DNA from: Streptomyces lavendofoliae
GTDB taxonomy: Bacteria; Actinomycetota; Actinomycetes; Streptomycetales; Streptomycetaceae
DNA: 64,000 bases
Direction: 5' to 3'
NCBI RefSeq assembly: GCF_014649735.1
Contig: NZ_BMTP01000007.1
Location: forward strand, 310,001 to 374,000
Position 1 is the stretch's first letter. Every line of letters begins with the position of its first letter. Both the position numbers and the translations under genes were made by a program. The notes beneath the pieces were generated by a model. It ran no database searches and was not told where the DNA came from. It worked only from the letters and a program-made list of their open reading frames with translations. Below, piece after piece: positions 24,689 to 33,840 of this stretch.

Positions 24689-26626
24689 ATGTTCACGACT
24701 GTTCTTGTCGCCAACCGGGGCGAGATCGCGGTCCGCGTCATCCGTACGCTGCGGGCCCTCGGCATCCGCTCGGTCGCCGTCTTCAGCGACGCGGACGCCG
24801 ACGCCCGTCACGTACGGGAGGCGGACACGGCGGTACGGATCGGGCCGCCCGCCGCCACCGAGAGCTACCTGCGGGTCGACCGGCTGCTGGAGGCGGCGGA
24901 GCGGACCGGCGCCGAGGCCGTCCACCCGGGGTACGGCTTCCTGGCCGAGAACGCCGCCTTCGCGCAGGCGTGCGAGGACGCCGGTCTGGTCTTCATCGGG
25001 CCGCCGGCCTCCGCGATCGCCCTCATGGGCGACAAGATCCGCGCCAAGGAGACGGTGAAGGCGGCCGGTGTGCCGGTCGTGCCCGGTTCCTCCGGCAGCG
25101 GGCTGACCGACGACGAACTGGCGGCGGCGGCCCGGGAGATCGGCATGCCGGTGCTGCTGAAGCCCTCGGCGGGCGGCGGCGGCAAGGGCATGCGCCTCAC
25201 CCGCGCCGAGTCGGCCCTGATGGAGGAGATCGCCGCCGCCCGGCGCGAGGCGCGGGCGTCGTTCGGCGACGACACCCTGCTGGTGGAGCGGTGGATCGAC
25301 CGGCCCCGGCACATCGAGATCCAGGTGCTGGCCGACGGACACGGCAACGTCGTCCACCTCGGCGAGCGCGAGTGCTCCCTCCAGCGCCGCCACCAGAAGA
25401 TCATCGAGGAGGCCCCCTCCGTCCTGCTGGACGACAGGACCCGCGCGGCGATGGGCGAGGCGGCCGTACAGGCGGCCCGTTCGTGCGGCTACCGGGGCGC
25501 GGGGACGGTGGAGTTCATCGTCCCGGGCGGTGACCCCTCCGCCCACTACTTCATGGAGATGAACACCCGGCTCCAGGTCGAGCACCCGGTCACCGAGCTG
25601 ATCACGGGCGTGGACCTGGTGGAGTGGCAGCTGCGGGTGGCCGCCGGGGAGCCGCTCGGCTTCACCCAGGACGACATCACGCTCACCGGCCACTCCATCG
25701 AGGCCCGCCTCTGCGCGGAGGACCCCTCCCGGGGCTTCCTGCCCTCGGGCGGCACGGTCCTGGCGCTGGCCGAGCCCTCGGGCGTCGGGGTGCGGACCGA
25801 CTCGGGGCTGAGCGAGGGCACCGAGGTGTCCAGCCTGTACGACCCGATGCTGGCGAAGGTCGTCGTCCACGGGCCCGACCGCCCCACCGCGCTGCGCAGG
25901 CTCCGGGCCGCCCTCGCCGGCACGGTCACCCTCGGCGTCCCGACCAACGCCGGCTTCCTGCGGCGGCTCCTCGCCCACCCGGACGTCGTCTCGGGCGACC
26001 TGGACACCGGCCTGGTGGAGCGGGACGTGGACGGCCTGGTCCCGCGCGGCGTGCCCGAGGAGGTGTACGAGGCCGCGGCGGCGGTGCGCGAGCACGGGCT
26101 GCGGCCCCGGCCGGACGCCGGCGGCTGGACGGACCCGTTCTCGGTACCCAGCGGGTGGCGGCTCGGCGGCGAACCGGCGCCCCTGACGCACTGGCTGCGC
26201 GTACCGGGCCAGGAGCCCGTCGCCCACCGGACCCGGGGGCACGCGCGCGTGACCGACGACCGGGTCACGGTCACCGTGGACGGCGTCACCCACACCTTCC
26301 ACCGCGCCGGGACGTGGCTCGGCCGGGACGGCGACAGCTGGAACGTCCTGGACCACGACCCGGTGGAGGCCTCGCTCGGCCGGGCCGCGCACGGCGGCGC
26401 CGACTCCCTCACCGCGCCCATGCCCGGAACGGTCACCGTCGTGAAGGTGGCCGTCGGGGACGAGGTGACGGCCGGCCAGGGCCTCGTCGTCGTCGAGGCG
26501 ATGAAGATGGAGCACGTCATCTCCGCCCCTCACGACGGCACCGTCACCGAGCTGGACGTCACGCCCGGCACCACCGTCGCCATGGACCAGGTGCTGGCCG
26601 TCGTGGCCCCGAAGGAGGAGCGATGA
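24689..26626 (+). CDS. Methylcrotonyl-CoA carboxylase, biotin carboxylase/carrier (alpha) subunit
   Basis: 645 residues from ATG at 24689. The N-terminal biotin carboxylase domain (FTTVLVANRGEIAVRVIRTL, ATP loop KPSAGGGGKGMRL, active-site EMNTRLQVEHPVTE) covers about residues 1-450. A linker and BT-like domain follow, then a C-terminal biotinyl domain with VVEAMKMEH, where Lys606 is the biotin acceptor. It carboxylates biotin with ATP and bicarbonate and works with the upstream beta subunit. It overlaps the HMG-CoA lyase start (ATGA), indicating tight coupling. Confidence 0.93.
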   Translation: MFTTVLVANRGEIAVRVIRTLRALGIRSVAVFSDADADARHVREADTAVRIGPPAATESYLRVDRLLEAAERTGAEAVHPGYGFLAENAAFAQACEDAGLVFIGPPASAIALMGDKIRAKETVKAAGVPVVPGSSGSGLTDDELAAAAREIGMPVLLKPSAGGGGKGMRLTRAESALMEEIAAARREARASFGDDTLLVERWIDRPRHIEIQVLADGHGNVVHLGERECSLQRRHQKIIEEAPSVLLDDRTRAAMGEAAVQAARSCGYRGAGTVEFIVPGGDPSAHYFMEMNTRLQVEHPVTELITGVDLVEWQLRVAAGEPLGFTQDDITLTGHSIEARLCAEDPSRGFLPSGGTVLALAEPSGVGVRTDSGLSEGTEVSSLYDPMLAKVVVHGPDRPTALRRLRAALAGTVTLGVPTNAGFLRRLLAHPDVVSGDLDTGLVERDVDGLVPRGVPEEVYEAAAAVREHGLRPRPDAGGWTDPFSVPSGWRLGGEPAPLTHWLRVPGQEPVAHRTRGHARVTDDRVTVTVDGVTHTFHRAGTWLGRDGDSWNVLDHDPVEASLGRAAHGGADSLTAPMPGTVTVVKVAVGDEVTAGQGLVVVEAMKMEHVISAPHDGTVTELDVTPGTTVAMDQVLAVVAPKEER

Positions 26627-27585
26627 CCACCGCACCCGCCGGTCTCCCCATGACCGTGCCCGAGGACGGGCTGCCCGCCCGTGTGCGGATCCACGAGGTC
26701 GGCGCGCGCGACGGGCTCCAGAACGAGCAGGGCGTCGTCCCCACCGAGGTGAAGGCGGAGTTCGTCCGGCGCCTGGCCGGCGCGGGGCTGACCACGATCG
26801 AGGCGACCAGCTTCGTCCACCCCAAGTGGGTGCCCCAGCTCGCCGACGCCGAGCGGCTGTTCCCGCTCGTCAGGGACCTGGAAGGGGTGCGCCTGCCGGT
26901 CCTGGTGCCCAACGAGCGGGGACTGGACCGGGCGCTGGCGCTCGGGGCGCGTGAGGTGGCGGTGTTCGCCAGCGCCACCGAGTCGTTCGCGAAGGCCAAC
27001 CTGAACCGCACCGTCGACGAGGCGCTCGCCATGTTCGCCCCGGTCGTCACCCGCGCCGTCGAGCACGGCCTCACCGTGCGCGGCTACCTGTCCATGTGCT
27101 TCGGCGACCCCTGGGAGGGTCCCGTCCCGGTCGACCAGGTCGTCGCCGTCTGCCGGCGCCTGAAGGACATGGGCTGCGACGAGCTGAGCCTGGGCGACAC
27201 CATCGGCGTGGCCACCCCCGGCCATGTGGGGCGGCTCCTGACCGCCCTGAACGAGGCGGGCGTGCCGACGGACACCCTGGCCGTGCACTTCCACGACACC
27301 TACGGCCAGGCGCTCGCCAACACCCTCACCGCCCTCCGGCACGGCGTCACCACGGTCGACGCCTCCGCCGGCGGGCTGGGCGGATGCCCCTACGCCAAGT
27401 CCGCGACCGGCAACCTCGCCACCGAAGACCTCGTGTGGATGCTCCACGGCCTCGGCATCGACACCGGGGTCGACCTCGGCCGGCTCACCGCCACGAGCGT
27501 GTGGCTGGCCGGACAACTGGGTCGTCCCAGCCCGTCCCGCACCGTCCGCGCCCTCGCCGGCGCGGCCTCCCACAAGGAGTCCTGA
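26623..27585 (+). CDS. mvaB: Hydroxymethylglutaryl-CoA lyase
   Basis: 320 residues, start ATG at 26623 overlapping the previous stop; a second ATG at 26650 is possible. TIM-barrel DRE-type lyase motifs are present: HEVGARDGLQNEQ with the catalytic Arg-Asp, ATSFVHPKWVPQL, LGDTIGVATPG, the metal-binding VHFHDTYGQALAN, and GLGGCPYAKSATGN containing the catalytic-loop Cys. It cleaves HMG-CoA to acetoacetate and acetyl-CoA, the last step of leucine degradation. No 3-methylglutaconyl-CoA hydratase gene lies in this operon. Confidence 0.93.
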   Translation: MTTAPAGLPMTVPEDGLPARVRIHEVGARDGLQNEQGVVPTEVKAEFVRRLAGAGLTTIEATSFVHPKWVPQLADAERLFPLVRDLEGVRLPVLVPNERGLDRALALGAREVAVFASATESFAKANLNRTVDEALAMFAPVVTRAVEHGLTVRGYLSMCFGDPWEGPVPVDQVVAVCRRLKDMGCDELSLGDTIGVATPGHVGRLLTALNEAGVPTDTLAVHFHDTYGQALANTLTALRHGVTTVDASAGGLGGCPYAKSATGNLATEDLVWMLHGLGIDTGVDLGRLTATSVWLAGQLGRPSPSRTVRALAGAASHKES

Positions 27586-27588
27586 GTC

Positions 27589-28749
27589 ATGCCCCTGGAC
27601 CACCGGCTCTCCCCGGAACACGAGGAACTGCGCCGCACCGTGGAGGAGTTCGCCCACGACGTGGTCGCTCCCAAGATCGGCGACTTCTACGAGCGCCACG
27701 AGTTCCCGTACGAGATCGTCCGCGAGATGGGCCGGATGGGCCTGTTCGGCCTGCCCTTCCCGGAGGAGTACGGCGGCATGGGCGGCGACTACCTCGCCCT
27801 GGGCATCGCCCTGGAGGAGCTGGCCCGGGTGGACTCCTCCGTGGCCATCACTCTGGAGGCGGGCGTCTCGCTCGGCGCGATGCCGGTCTACCGCTTCGGC
27901 ACCGAGGAGCAGAAGCGCGAGTGGCTGCCGCGCATGTGCGCCGGCGAGATCCTGGGCGCGTTCGGGCTGACCGAGCCGGGCGCCGGATCGGACGCGGGCG
28001 GCACCCGCACCACCGCCGTGCGCGACGGCGACGAATGGGTCATCAACGGCTCCAAGTGCTTCATCACCAACTCCGGTACGGACATCACCGGCCTGGTCAC
28101 GGTCACCGCGGTCACCGGCCGCAAGGACGACGGCCGCCCGCTGATCTCCTCCATCATCGTTCCGTCCGGCACCCCCGGTTTCACGGTCGCCGCGCCCTAC
28201 TCGAAGGTGGGCTGGAACGCCTCGGACACCCGTGAGCTGGCGTTCTCCGACGTCCGGGTCCCGGTGTCCAACCTGCTGGGCGAGGAGGGCCGGGGGTACG
28301 CCCAGTTCCTGCGCATCCTCGACGAGGGCCGGATCGCCATCTCGGCGCTCGCGACGGGCCTGGCGCAGGGGTGCGTGGACGAGTCGGTGAAGTACGCCAA
28401 GGAGCGGCACGCCTTCGGGCGGCCGATCGGCGACAACCAGGCGGTCCAGTTCAAGATCGCCGACATGGAGATGCGGGCGCACATGGCCCGGATCGGCTGG
28501 CGCGACGCGGCCTCCCGCCTGGTGAGCGGCGAGCCGTTCAAGAAGGAGGCGGCGCTGGCGAAGCTGTACTCGTCGACGGTGGCCGTCGACAACGCGCGTG
28601 AGGCGACCCAGATCCACGGCGGCTACGGCTTCATGAACGAGTATCCGGTGGCCAGGATGTGGCGGGACTCCAAGATCCTGGAGATCGGTGAGGGCACCAG
28701 TGAGGTCCAGCGCATGCTGATCGCGCGGGAGTTGGGCCTGTCCGCCTGA
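27589..28749 (+). CDS. acdH: Short/branched-chain acyl-CoA dehydrogenase (AcdH-like)
   Basis: 386 residues, with AAGGAG before ATG at 27589 and three bases after the HMG-CoA lyase stop. Signatures are FGLTEPGAGSDAGGTRTTA and ATQIHGGYGFMNEYPVARMW. The C-terminal IGEGTSEVQR carries the canonical catalytic base Glu368, unlike the Gly in the enzyme at 19007. Position in the leucine operon suggests isovaleryl-CoA oxidation. The orthologous S. coelicolor gene is, from memory, acdH, reported with broad specificity for small branched acyl-CoAs that also supply antibiotic precursors. Confidence 0.9.
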   Translation: MPLDHRLSPEHEELRRTVEEFAHDVVAPKIGDFYERHEFPYEIVREMGRMGLFGLPFPEEYGGMGGDYLALGIALEELARVDSSVAITLEAGVSLGAMPVYRFGTEEQKREWLPRMCAGEILGAFGLTEPGAGSDAGGTRTTAVRDGDEWVINGSKCFITNSGTDITGLVTVTAVTGRKDDGRPLISSIIVPSGTPGFTVAAPYSKVGWNASDTRELAFSDVRVPVSNLLGEEGRGYAQFLRILDEGRIAISALATGLAQGCVDESVKYAKERHAFGRPIGDNQAVQFKIADMEMRAHMARIGWRDAASRLVSGEPFKKEAALAKLYSSTVAVDNAREATQIHGGYGFMNEYPVARMWRDSKILEIGEGTSEVQRMLIARELGLSA

Positions 28750-28766
28750 CCGGCGCCGTACGACGC

Positions 28767-28793
28767 GGCCGCCACCGCCCGCCGGTGGCGGCC
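28767..28793 (+). terminator. Hairpin terminator of the leucine operon
   Basis: A perfect 11-pair stem (28767-28777 with 28783-28793) with a 5-base loop starts 18 bases past the acdH stop. Confidence 0.72.
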
Positions 28794-28860
28794 CTGCCGT
28801 GTCCGGCCCCCCGGCGCACCGTGGCCCATCGCACACCGGGGCACCCTCTGGACAACGCGT

Positions 28861-28879
28861 GAGGTTAGGCTAACCTACC
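28861..28879. promoter_or_regulatory. Iron box (DmdR/DtxR type) before desE
   Basis: GAGGTTAGGCTAACCTACC matches the actinobacterial iron-box palindrome with the core TTAGGCTAACCTA. It lies about 50 bases before the desE start and predicts iron-dependent repression by DmdR1. Confidence 0.88.
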
Positions 28880-28928
28880 CTCGAACTTGCCCAGTGGCCG
28901 AATACGGCCGTACGAAAGCGACTCCGCC

Positions 28929-29972
28929 ATGCCCAGCACCGCCCGAGCCACTCATCTCACCCGTCGGGGCCTGCTCGCCGCGGGCGGCGCCCTCGGGCTC
29001 GGCGCCGCGCTCGTGGCGTGCGGTGGCGGAAAGGACGACAAGGGCTCCACCCAGGCCGCCGAGAAGTCCGGCCCCTGGAAGTTCACCGACGACCGCGACA
29101 AGGCCGTCGAGCTGAAGGTCGTACCGAAGAACATCGTCGCCTTCATCGGCACGGCCGCCGCGCTGCACGACTACGGCATCGAGGTCAAGGGCGTATTCGG
29201 CCCGACGACCGTCAAGGACCCGAAGACCGGCAAGGACAAGGCGGACATCCAGGCCGGCGACCTCGACGTGACCAAGGTGAAGAACCTCGGCAACGTCTGG
29301 GGCACCTTCAACATCGAGGAGTACCTGAAGCTCGAGCCCGAGCTGCTGGTCTCGGCGATGTGGGACAAGGACGTCCTGTGGTACCTCCCGCCGCAGTCCC
29401 ACGACAAGATCGTCAAGCTGGCCCCGACCGTCGCGCTGTGGGCCGCCAACACCACAATGCCGAAGGCCCTGGCCCGTCACGCGGAGCTGGCCGAGTCGCT
29501 GGGCGCGGACCTGAAGGACAAGAAGACGGTCGCCGCCAAGGCCCGCTTCGAGAAGGCCGCCGGCCGGCTGCGCGCCGCCGCCAAGGCACGGCCCGAGATC
29601 CGCGTCATGATCGGCTCGGCCAGCGCGGAGCTGTTCTACGTCTCGCTCGCCAAGATGTCCGCGGACACCGCGTACTTCGAGGAGCTGGGCGTCAAGTTCG
29701 TCAAGCCGAAGGTGAACGCCCAGGGCTACTTCGAGGAGCTCAGCTGGGAGAACCTCGACAAGTACCCGGCCGACGTCATCATGATGGACAACCGCAGCCA
29801 GGCCATCCAGCCGGGCGACCTGAAGTCCAAGCCGACCTGGACCCAGCTCCCCGCCGTCAAGGCCGGCCAGGTGATCCCGCGCTTCACCGAGCCGATCTAC
29901 TCCTACGACAAGTGCGCCGTCCTCCTGGAGGACCTCGCCGAGGCGATCGAGAACGCCAAGAAGGTGGCCTGA
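28929..29972 (+). CDS. desE: Ferrioxamine-binding lipoprotein of ABC uptake (DesE)
   Basis: 347 residues from ATG at 28929; an upstream in-frame TTG at 28887 is less likely. A twin-arginine motif and lipobox (LTRRGLLAAGGALGLGAALV then AC) mark a Tat-exported lipoprotein. The mature part is a cluster 8-type siderophore-binding protein with the two-lobe fold (VVPKNIVAFIGTAAALHDYG near the start, DKYPADVIMMDNRSQAIQPG late). It should capture ferric desferrioxamine at the membrane for an ABC importer encoded elsewhere. It lies behind an iron box and beside desF and desABCD. Confidence 0.9.
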   Translation: MPSTARATHLTRRGLLAAGGALGLGAALVACGGGKDDKGSTQAAEKSGPWKFTDDRDKAVELKVVPKNIVAFIGTAAALHDYGIEVKGVFGPTTVKDPKTGKDKADIQAGDLDVTKVKNLGNVWGTFNIEEYLKLEPELLVSAMWDKDVLWYLPPQSHDKIVKLAPTVALWAANTTMPKALARHAELAESLGADLKDKKTVAAKARFEKAAGRLRAAAKARPEIRVMIGSASAELFYVSLAKMSADTAYFEELGVKFVKPKVNAQGYFEELSWENLDKYPADVIMMDNRSQAIQPGDLKSKPTWTQLPAVKAGQVIPRFTEPIYSYDKCAVLLEDLAEAIENAKKVA

Positions 29973-29976
29973 CCCG

Positions 29977-30855
29977 ATGACGACCGCCGAGACCGCCACG
30001 CCCGCCGTCCCGTTCGCGTTCTTCGCCCTGAAGGTGGTGCGGACGCGGCGGCTCGGCCCGTCGCTGGTGCGCGTCACCTTCACCGGGGCCACCGACGACG
30101 GGCTGGAGGGCTTCGCCTCCGGCGGACACGACCAGAGCCTGTCGCTGTTCCTGCCGCACCCGGGCCAGCCCGAGCCGGTCATGCCGCCCGTGGTGGACGG
30201 GGACCTGTACGGCGCGCTCGGCGCGTGGCGGGCCATGCCGGACGACGTGCGGGCGGTGATGCGCTCGTACACCGTGCGCGAGCAGCGGCGCACCGCCGAC
30301 GGGACGACCGAGGTCGACATCGACTTCGCCCTCCACGAGGACGGCGGGCCGGCGTGCCGCTGGGCCCAGCGGGCCTCGGAGGGCGACCGGGTGGCCGTCC
30401 TCGGGCCGGCCGTCGCCGACAACACCGGAGTGCGTTTCCGGCCGCCCCGGGACGCGGACGAGGTGCTGATCTGGGGCGACGAGACGGCGCTGCCCGCCGC
30501 CTCGTCGATCCTGGAGTCGCTGCCGGCCGGGACGCGGGCGCAGGTGTGGCTGGACGTCCCGTACGCCGCCGACCGGCTGGAGCTGCGGACCGAGGCGGAC
30601 GCGACCGTCACCTGGCTGGTCCGGGAGGAGGGCGCGCCCGCCGCCGTCGACGCGGTGCGTGCCGCCACGCTGTCCGGCACGGCTCCGTACGCCTGGATCG
30701 CGGGCGAGGCGGGGTCGGTCAAGGCGCTGCGCCGCCACCTGGTGAACGAGCGCGGGATCGACCGCCGGCGGGTCACGTTCGTCGGCTACTGGCGCAAGGG
30801 CCTGAGCGAGGACGCGCTCCGGGAGGCCCCGGACCAGACCGAGGACGAGTCCTAG
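29977..30855 (+). CDS. desF: Siderophore-interacting protein, FAD-dependent ferric reductase
   Basis: 292 residues, starting five bases after desE, so one operon under the same iron box. The N-terminal FAD domain contains RSYTVRE, the flavin-binding RxYT/S motif. The C-terminal NAD(P)H-like domain has LIWGDETALPAASSILESLP, with the SIP-family GDETALPA block, and ends with RVTFVGYWRKGLSEDALRE. The protein should reduce iron in imported ferrioxamine and release it in the cytoplasm. The symbol is used in some Streptomyces papers. Confidence 0.9.
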   Translation: MTTAETATPAVPFAFFALKVVRTRRLGPSLVRVTFTGATDDGLEGFASGGHDQSLSLFLPHPGQPEPVMPPVVDGDLYGALGAWRAMPDDVRAVMRSYTVREQRRTADGTTEVDIDFALHEDGGPACRWAQRASEGDRVAVLGPAVADNTGVRFRPPRDADEVLIWGDETALPAASSILESLPAGTRAQVWLDVPYAADRLELRTEADATVTWLVREEGAPAAVDAVRAATLSGTAPYAWIAGEAGSVKALRRHLVNERGIDRRRVTFVGYWRKGLSEDALREAPDQTEDES

Positions 30856-30901
30856 GGCGTGTTCGCCCGTGACGACTGCGGCGGGCCGCGGTCGGGGCGC
30901 C

Positions 30902-30946
30902 CGTCCGGACGGCCTCGTGGCACCGCGCCACGGGGCCGTCCGGACG
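30902..30946 (+). terminator. Long hairpin terminator after desEF
   Basis: A 20-pair stem with a single G-U pair (30902-30921 with 30927-30946) and a 5-base loop lies about 50 bases past the desF stop and before the desA promoter. Confidence 0.8.
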
Positions 30947-31048
30947 TCCTCCGCGGCTCGCGTCCCCTGCCCAGGGGCATGGGGCCGGGGCGCAACGGCC
31001 GGGCTGGGAGGGGCCGGTGTGGCCCCCGGGGGCCGTTGCAGTTTCAAA

Positions 31049-31067
31049 TTAGGTTAGGCTAACCTTA
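31049..31067. promoter_or_regulatory. Iron box (DmdR/DtxR type) before desA
   Basis: TTAGGTTAGGCTAACCTTA is an almost consensus iron box about 75 bases before the desA start. Repression by iron-loaded DmdR1 is the established mechanism for des genes in Streptomyces. Confidence 0.92.
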
Positions 31068-31142
31068 CTTACGCCACGGCGCCTCAAACCCCTCCTGTCC
31101 CCTGAGGGCCGTTCAAGTCCCCGTACCCGGGAGGACAATCGC

Positions 31143-32585
31143 ATGCGCTCGCACCTGCTCAATGACGCTACCGCCGAGCAGTACCGGCGTTCCGTCACCG
31201 AAGGAGTCGAGCGGGTGGCGAGCCGGCTCGCCTCCACCCGACAGCCGTTCACCGGCGTCACCCCCGACGAACTGGCCCCCCTCGTGGCGGCCGTCGACCT
31301 CGACACGCCGCTCGGCGACGCCTCCGCCGCCCTCGACGAGCTGGAGCAGGTCTACCTCCGCGACGCCGTCTACTTCCACCACCCGCGCTACCTGGGCCAC
31401 CTCAACTGCCCGGTCGTCATCCCCGCCGTCCTGGGCGAGGCGGTCCTCTCGGCCGTCAACTCCTCGCTGGACACCTGGGACCAGAGCGCCGGCGGCACCC
31501 TCATCGAGCGCAAGCTGATCGACTGGACCACCGGCCGCATCGGCCTCGGCCCGGCCGCCGACGGCGTCTTCACCAGCGGTGGCACGCAATCCAACCTCCA
31601 GGCGCTGCTGCTGGCCCGCGAGGAGGCCAAGACGGACGACCTGGCGAAACTGCGCATCTTCTCCTCCGAGTGCAGTCACTTCAGCGTCCAGAAGTCGGCC
31701 AAACTCCTCGGCCTGCCCCCGCAGTCCGTCATCTCCGTCCCCACCGACCGCGACAAGCGGATGCAGTCCGTGGCCCTCGCCGCCGAGCTGGAACTGTGCG
31801 CCGCCCAGGGCCTGACGCCCATGGCGATCGTCGCCACCGCCGGCACCACCGACTTCGGCTCGATCGACCCGCTCCCGGAGATCGCCGAACTCGCCGCCCA
31901 GTACGGCGCCTGGATGCACGTCGACGCCGCCTACGGCTGCGGCCTGCTCGCCTCCCCCACGCGCCGTCACCTCCTCGACGGCATCGAGCGGGCCGACTCG
32001 GTCACGGTCGACTACCACAAGTCGTTCTTCCAGCCGGTCAGTTCCTCCGCCGTACTGGTCCGCGACGGCGCCACGCTGCGCCACGCCACGTACCACGCGG
32101 ACTACCTCAACCCGCGCCGCACCCTCGAGGAGCGCATCCCGAACCAGGTCGACAAGTCGCTCCAGACCACCCGCCGCTTCGACGCGCTCAAGCTGTGGAT
32201 GACGCTGCGGGTCATGGGCGCCGACGGCGTCGGGCAGCTCTTCGACGAGGTGTGCGACCTGGCCGCCGCCGGCTGGGACGTGCTCGCCGCCGACCCCCGC
32301 TACGACGTCGTCGTCCAGCCGTCCCTGTCCACCCTGGTCTTTCGCTACATCCCCACCGCCGTGACGTCGCCCGCCGAGATCGACCGGGCCAACCTCCACG
32401 CCCGCAAGGCGCTGTTCGCGTCGGGCGAGGCGGTCGTCGCCGGGACGAAGGTCGACGGCCGCCAGTACCTCAAGTTCACCCTGCTCAACCCCGAGACGAC
32501 CGTGCACGACATCACCGCCGTCCTCGACCTGATCGCCGGCCACGCCGAGCAGTACCTTGGAGAGAACCTTGTCCACGCCTCGTGA
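31143..32585 (+). CDS. desA: PLP-dependent lysine decarboxylase (DesA)
   Basis: 480 residues, with GGGAGGA before ATG at 31143. It is a group II decarboxylase with TSGGTQSNLQALLLAREEAK, the HVDAAYG motif (259-265) whose Asp contacts the PLP nitrogen, and SVTVDYHKSFFQP in which Lys293 forms the Schiff base. It converts lysine to cadaverine, the first step of desferrioxamine synthesis. It is the first gene of desABCD, downstream of an iron box, and overlaps desB by 17 bases. Confidence 0.95.
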   Translation: MRSHLLNDATAEQYRRSVTEGVERVASRLASTRQPFTGVTPDELAPLVAAVDLDTPLGDASAALDELEQVYLRDAVYFHHPRYLGHLNCPVVIPAVLGEAVLSAVNSSLDTWDQSAGGTLIERKLIDWTTGRIGLGPAADGVFTSGGTQSNLQALLLAREEAKTDDLAKLRIFSSECSHFSVQKSAKLLGLPPQSVISVPTDRDKRMQSVALAAELELCAAQGLTPMAIVATAGTTDFGSIDPLPEIAELAAQYGAWMHVDAAYGCGLLASPTRRHLLDGIERADSVTVDYHKSFFQPVSSSAVLVRDGATLRHATYHADYLNPRRTLEERIPNQVDKSLQTTRRFDALKLWMTLRVMGADGVGQLFDEVCDLAAAGWDVLAADPRYDVVVQPSLSTLVFRYIPTAVTSPAEIDRANLHARKALFASGEAVVAGTKVDGRQYLKFTLLNPETTVHDITAVLDLIAGHAEQYLGENLVHAS

Positions 32586-33840
32586 CGTCCACGATTTCAT
32601 CGGTATCGGACTGGGTCCGTTCAACCTCGGCCTCGCCTGCCTGACCGAGCCGATCGACGAGCTCGACGGCGTCTTCCTGGAGTCCAAGCCCGACTTCGAG
32701 TGGCACTCCGGGATGTTCCTCGAAGGGGCCCACCTCCAGACGCCGTTCATGTCGGACCTCGTCACGCTCGCCGACCCGACGTCGCCGTACTCCTTCCTCC
32801 AGTACCTCAAGGAGAAGGGCCGGCTGTACTCGTTCTACATCCGCGAGAACTTCTATCCGCTGCGGACCGAGTACAACGACTACTGCCGCTGGGCCGCCGG
32901 CAAGCTGAGCAGCATCCGTTTCTCCACCACGGTCGAGACGGTCGAGTACGACGCCGGCGAGGAGCTGTACGCGGTCCGCACGACGGCGGGCGAAACGTTC
33001 CGCTCCCGTCGCCTCGTCCTGGGCACCGGCACCCCGCCGTACGTCCCGGAGGCCTGCCAGGGCCTGGAGGGCGACGTCATCCACAACTCGCGTTACCTGC
33101 CGAACAAGGAAGCGCTGCAGAAGAAGAAGTCGATCACCCTCGTGGGCAGCGGCCAGAGCGCCGCCGAGATCTACTACGACCTGCTCGGCGAGATCGACGT
33201 CCACGGCTACCGGCTGAACTGGGTCACCCGCTCCCCGCGCTTCTTCCCGCTGGAGTACACCAAGCTCACGCTGGAGATGACCTCGCCGGAGTACGTGGAC
33301 TACTTCCACGCGCTCCCGGAGGCCACCCGCTACCGCCTGGAGACCCAGCAGAAGGGTCTGTTCAAGGGCATCGACGGCGAGCTGATCGACGCGATCTTCG
33401 ACCTTCTGTACCAGAAGAACCTCGGCGGCCCGGTCCCCACGCGCCTGCTCACCAACGCGTCGCTGAACTCGGCGGCGTACGCCGACGGCACGTACACCCT
33501 GGGACTGCGCCAGGAGGAGCAGGGCAAGGACTTCGAGATCGAGACCGAGGGCCTGATCCTCGCCACCGGCTACAAGTACGTCACGCCCGAGTTCCTGAAC
33601 CCGGTCAAGGACCGGATCCGCTGGGACGGCCAGGGCCGTTTCGACGTGGCGCGCAACTACTCCATCGACACCACCGGCCGGGGCATCTTCCTCCAGAACG
33701 CCGGTGTGCACACCCACTCGATCACCAGCCCCGACCTGGGCATGGGCGCCTACCGCAACGCGTACATCATCGGCGAGCTGCTGGGCTCCGAGTACTACCC
33801 CGTCGAGAAGTCCATCGCGTTCCAGGAGTTCGCCGTATGA
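32569..33840 (+). CDS. desB: Cadaverine N-monooxygenase (DesB)
   Basis: 423 residues from a TTG at 32569, chosen because GGAGAG lies about five bases upstream; a further in-frame TTG at 32557 has no such site. The FAD-binding motif GIGLGPFNLGLA is near the N-terminus, and the NADPH-binding motif is LVGSGQSAAEIYYDLL in the middle. ILATGYKY marks the N-hydroxylating monooxygenase family (IucD/SidA/PvdA). It hydroxylates cadaverine to N-hydroxycadaverine. The start lies inside the end of desA, so translation is probably coupled. Confidence 0.94.
   Translation: MSTPRDVHDFIGIGLGPFNLGLACLTEPIDELDGVFLESKPDFEWHSGMFLEGAHLQTPFMSDLVTLADPTSPYSFLQYLKEKGRLYSFYIRENFYPLRTEYNDYCRWAAGKLSSIRFSTTVETVEYDAGEELYAVRTTAGETFRSRRLVLGTGTPPYVPEACQGLEGDVIHNSRYLPNKEALQKKKSITLVGSGQSAAEIYYDLLGEIDVHGYRLNWVTRSPRFFPLEYTKLTLEMTSPEYVDYFHALPEATRYRLETQQKGLFKGIDGELIDAIFDLLYQKNLGGPVPTRLLTNASLNSAAYADGTYTLGLRQEEQGKDFEIETEGLILATGYKYVTPEFLNPVKDRIRWDGQGRFDVARNYSIDTTGRGIFLQNAGVHTHSITSPDLGMGAYRNAYIIGELLGSEYYPVEKSIAFQEFAV

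Noticed and set aside
28887..28928. Upstream TTG start for desE
   Set aside because: It would put 14 charged residues before the twin-arginine lipoprotein signal and lies almost on the iron box.
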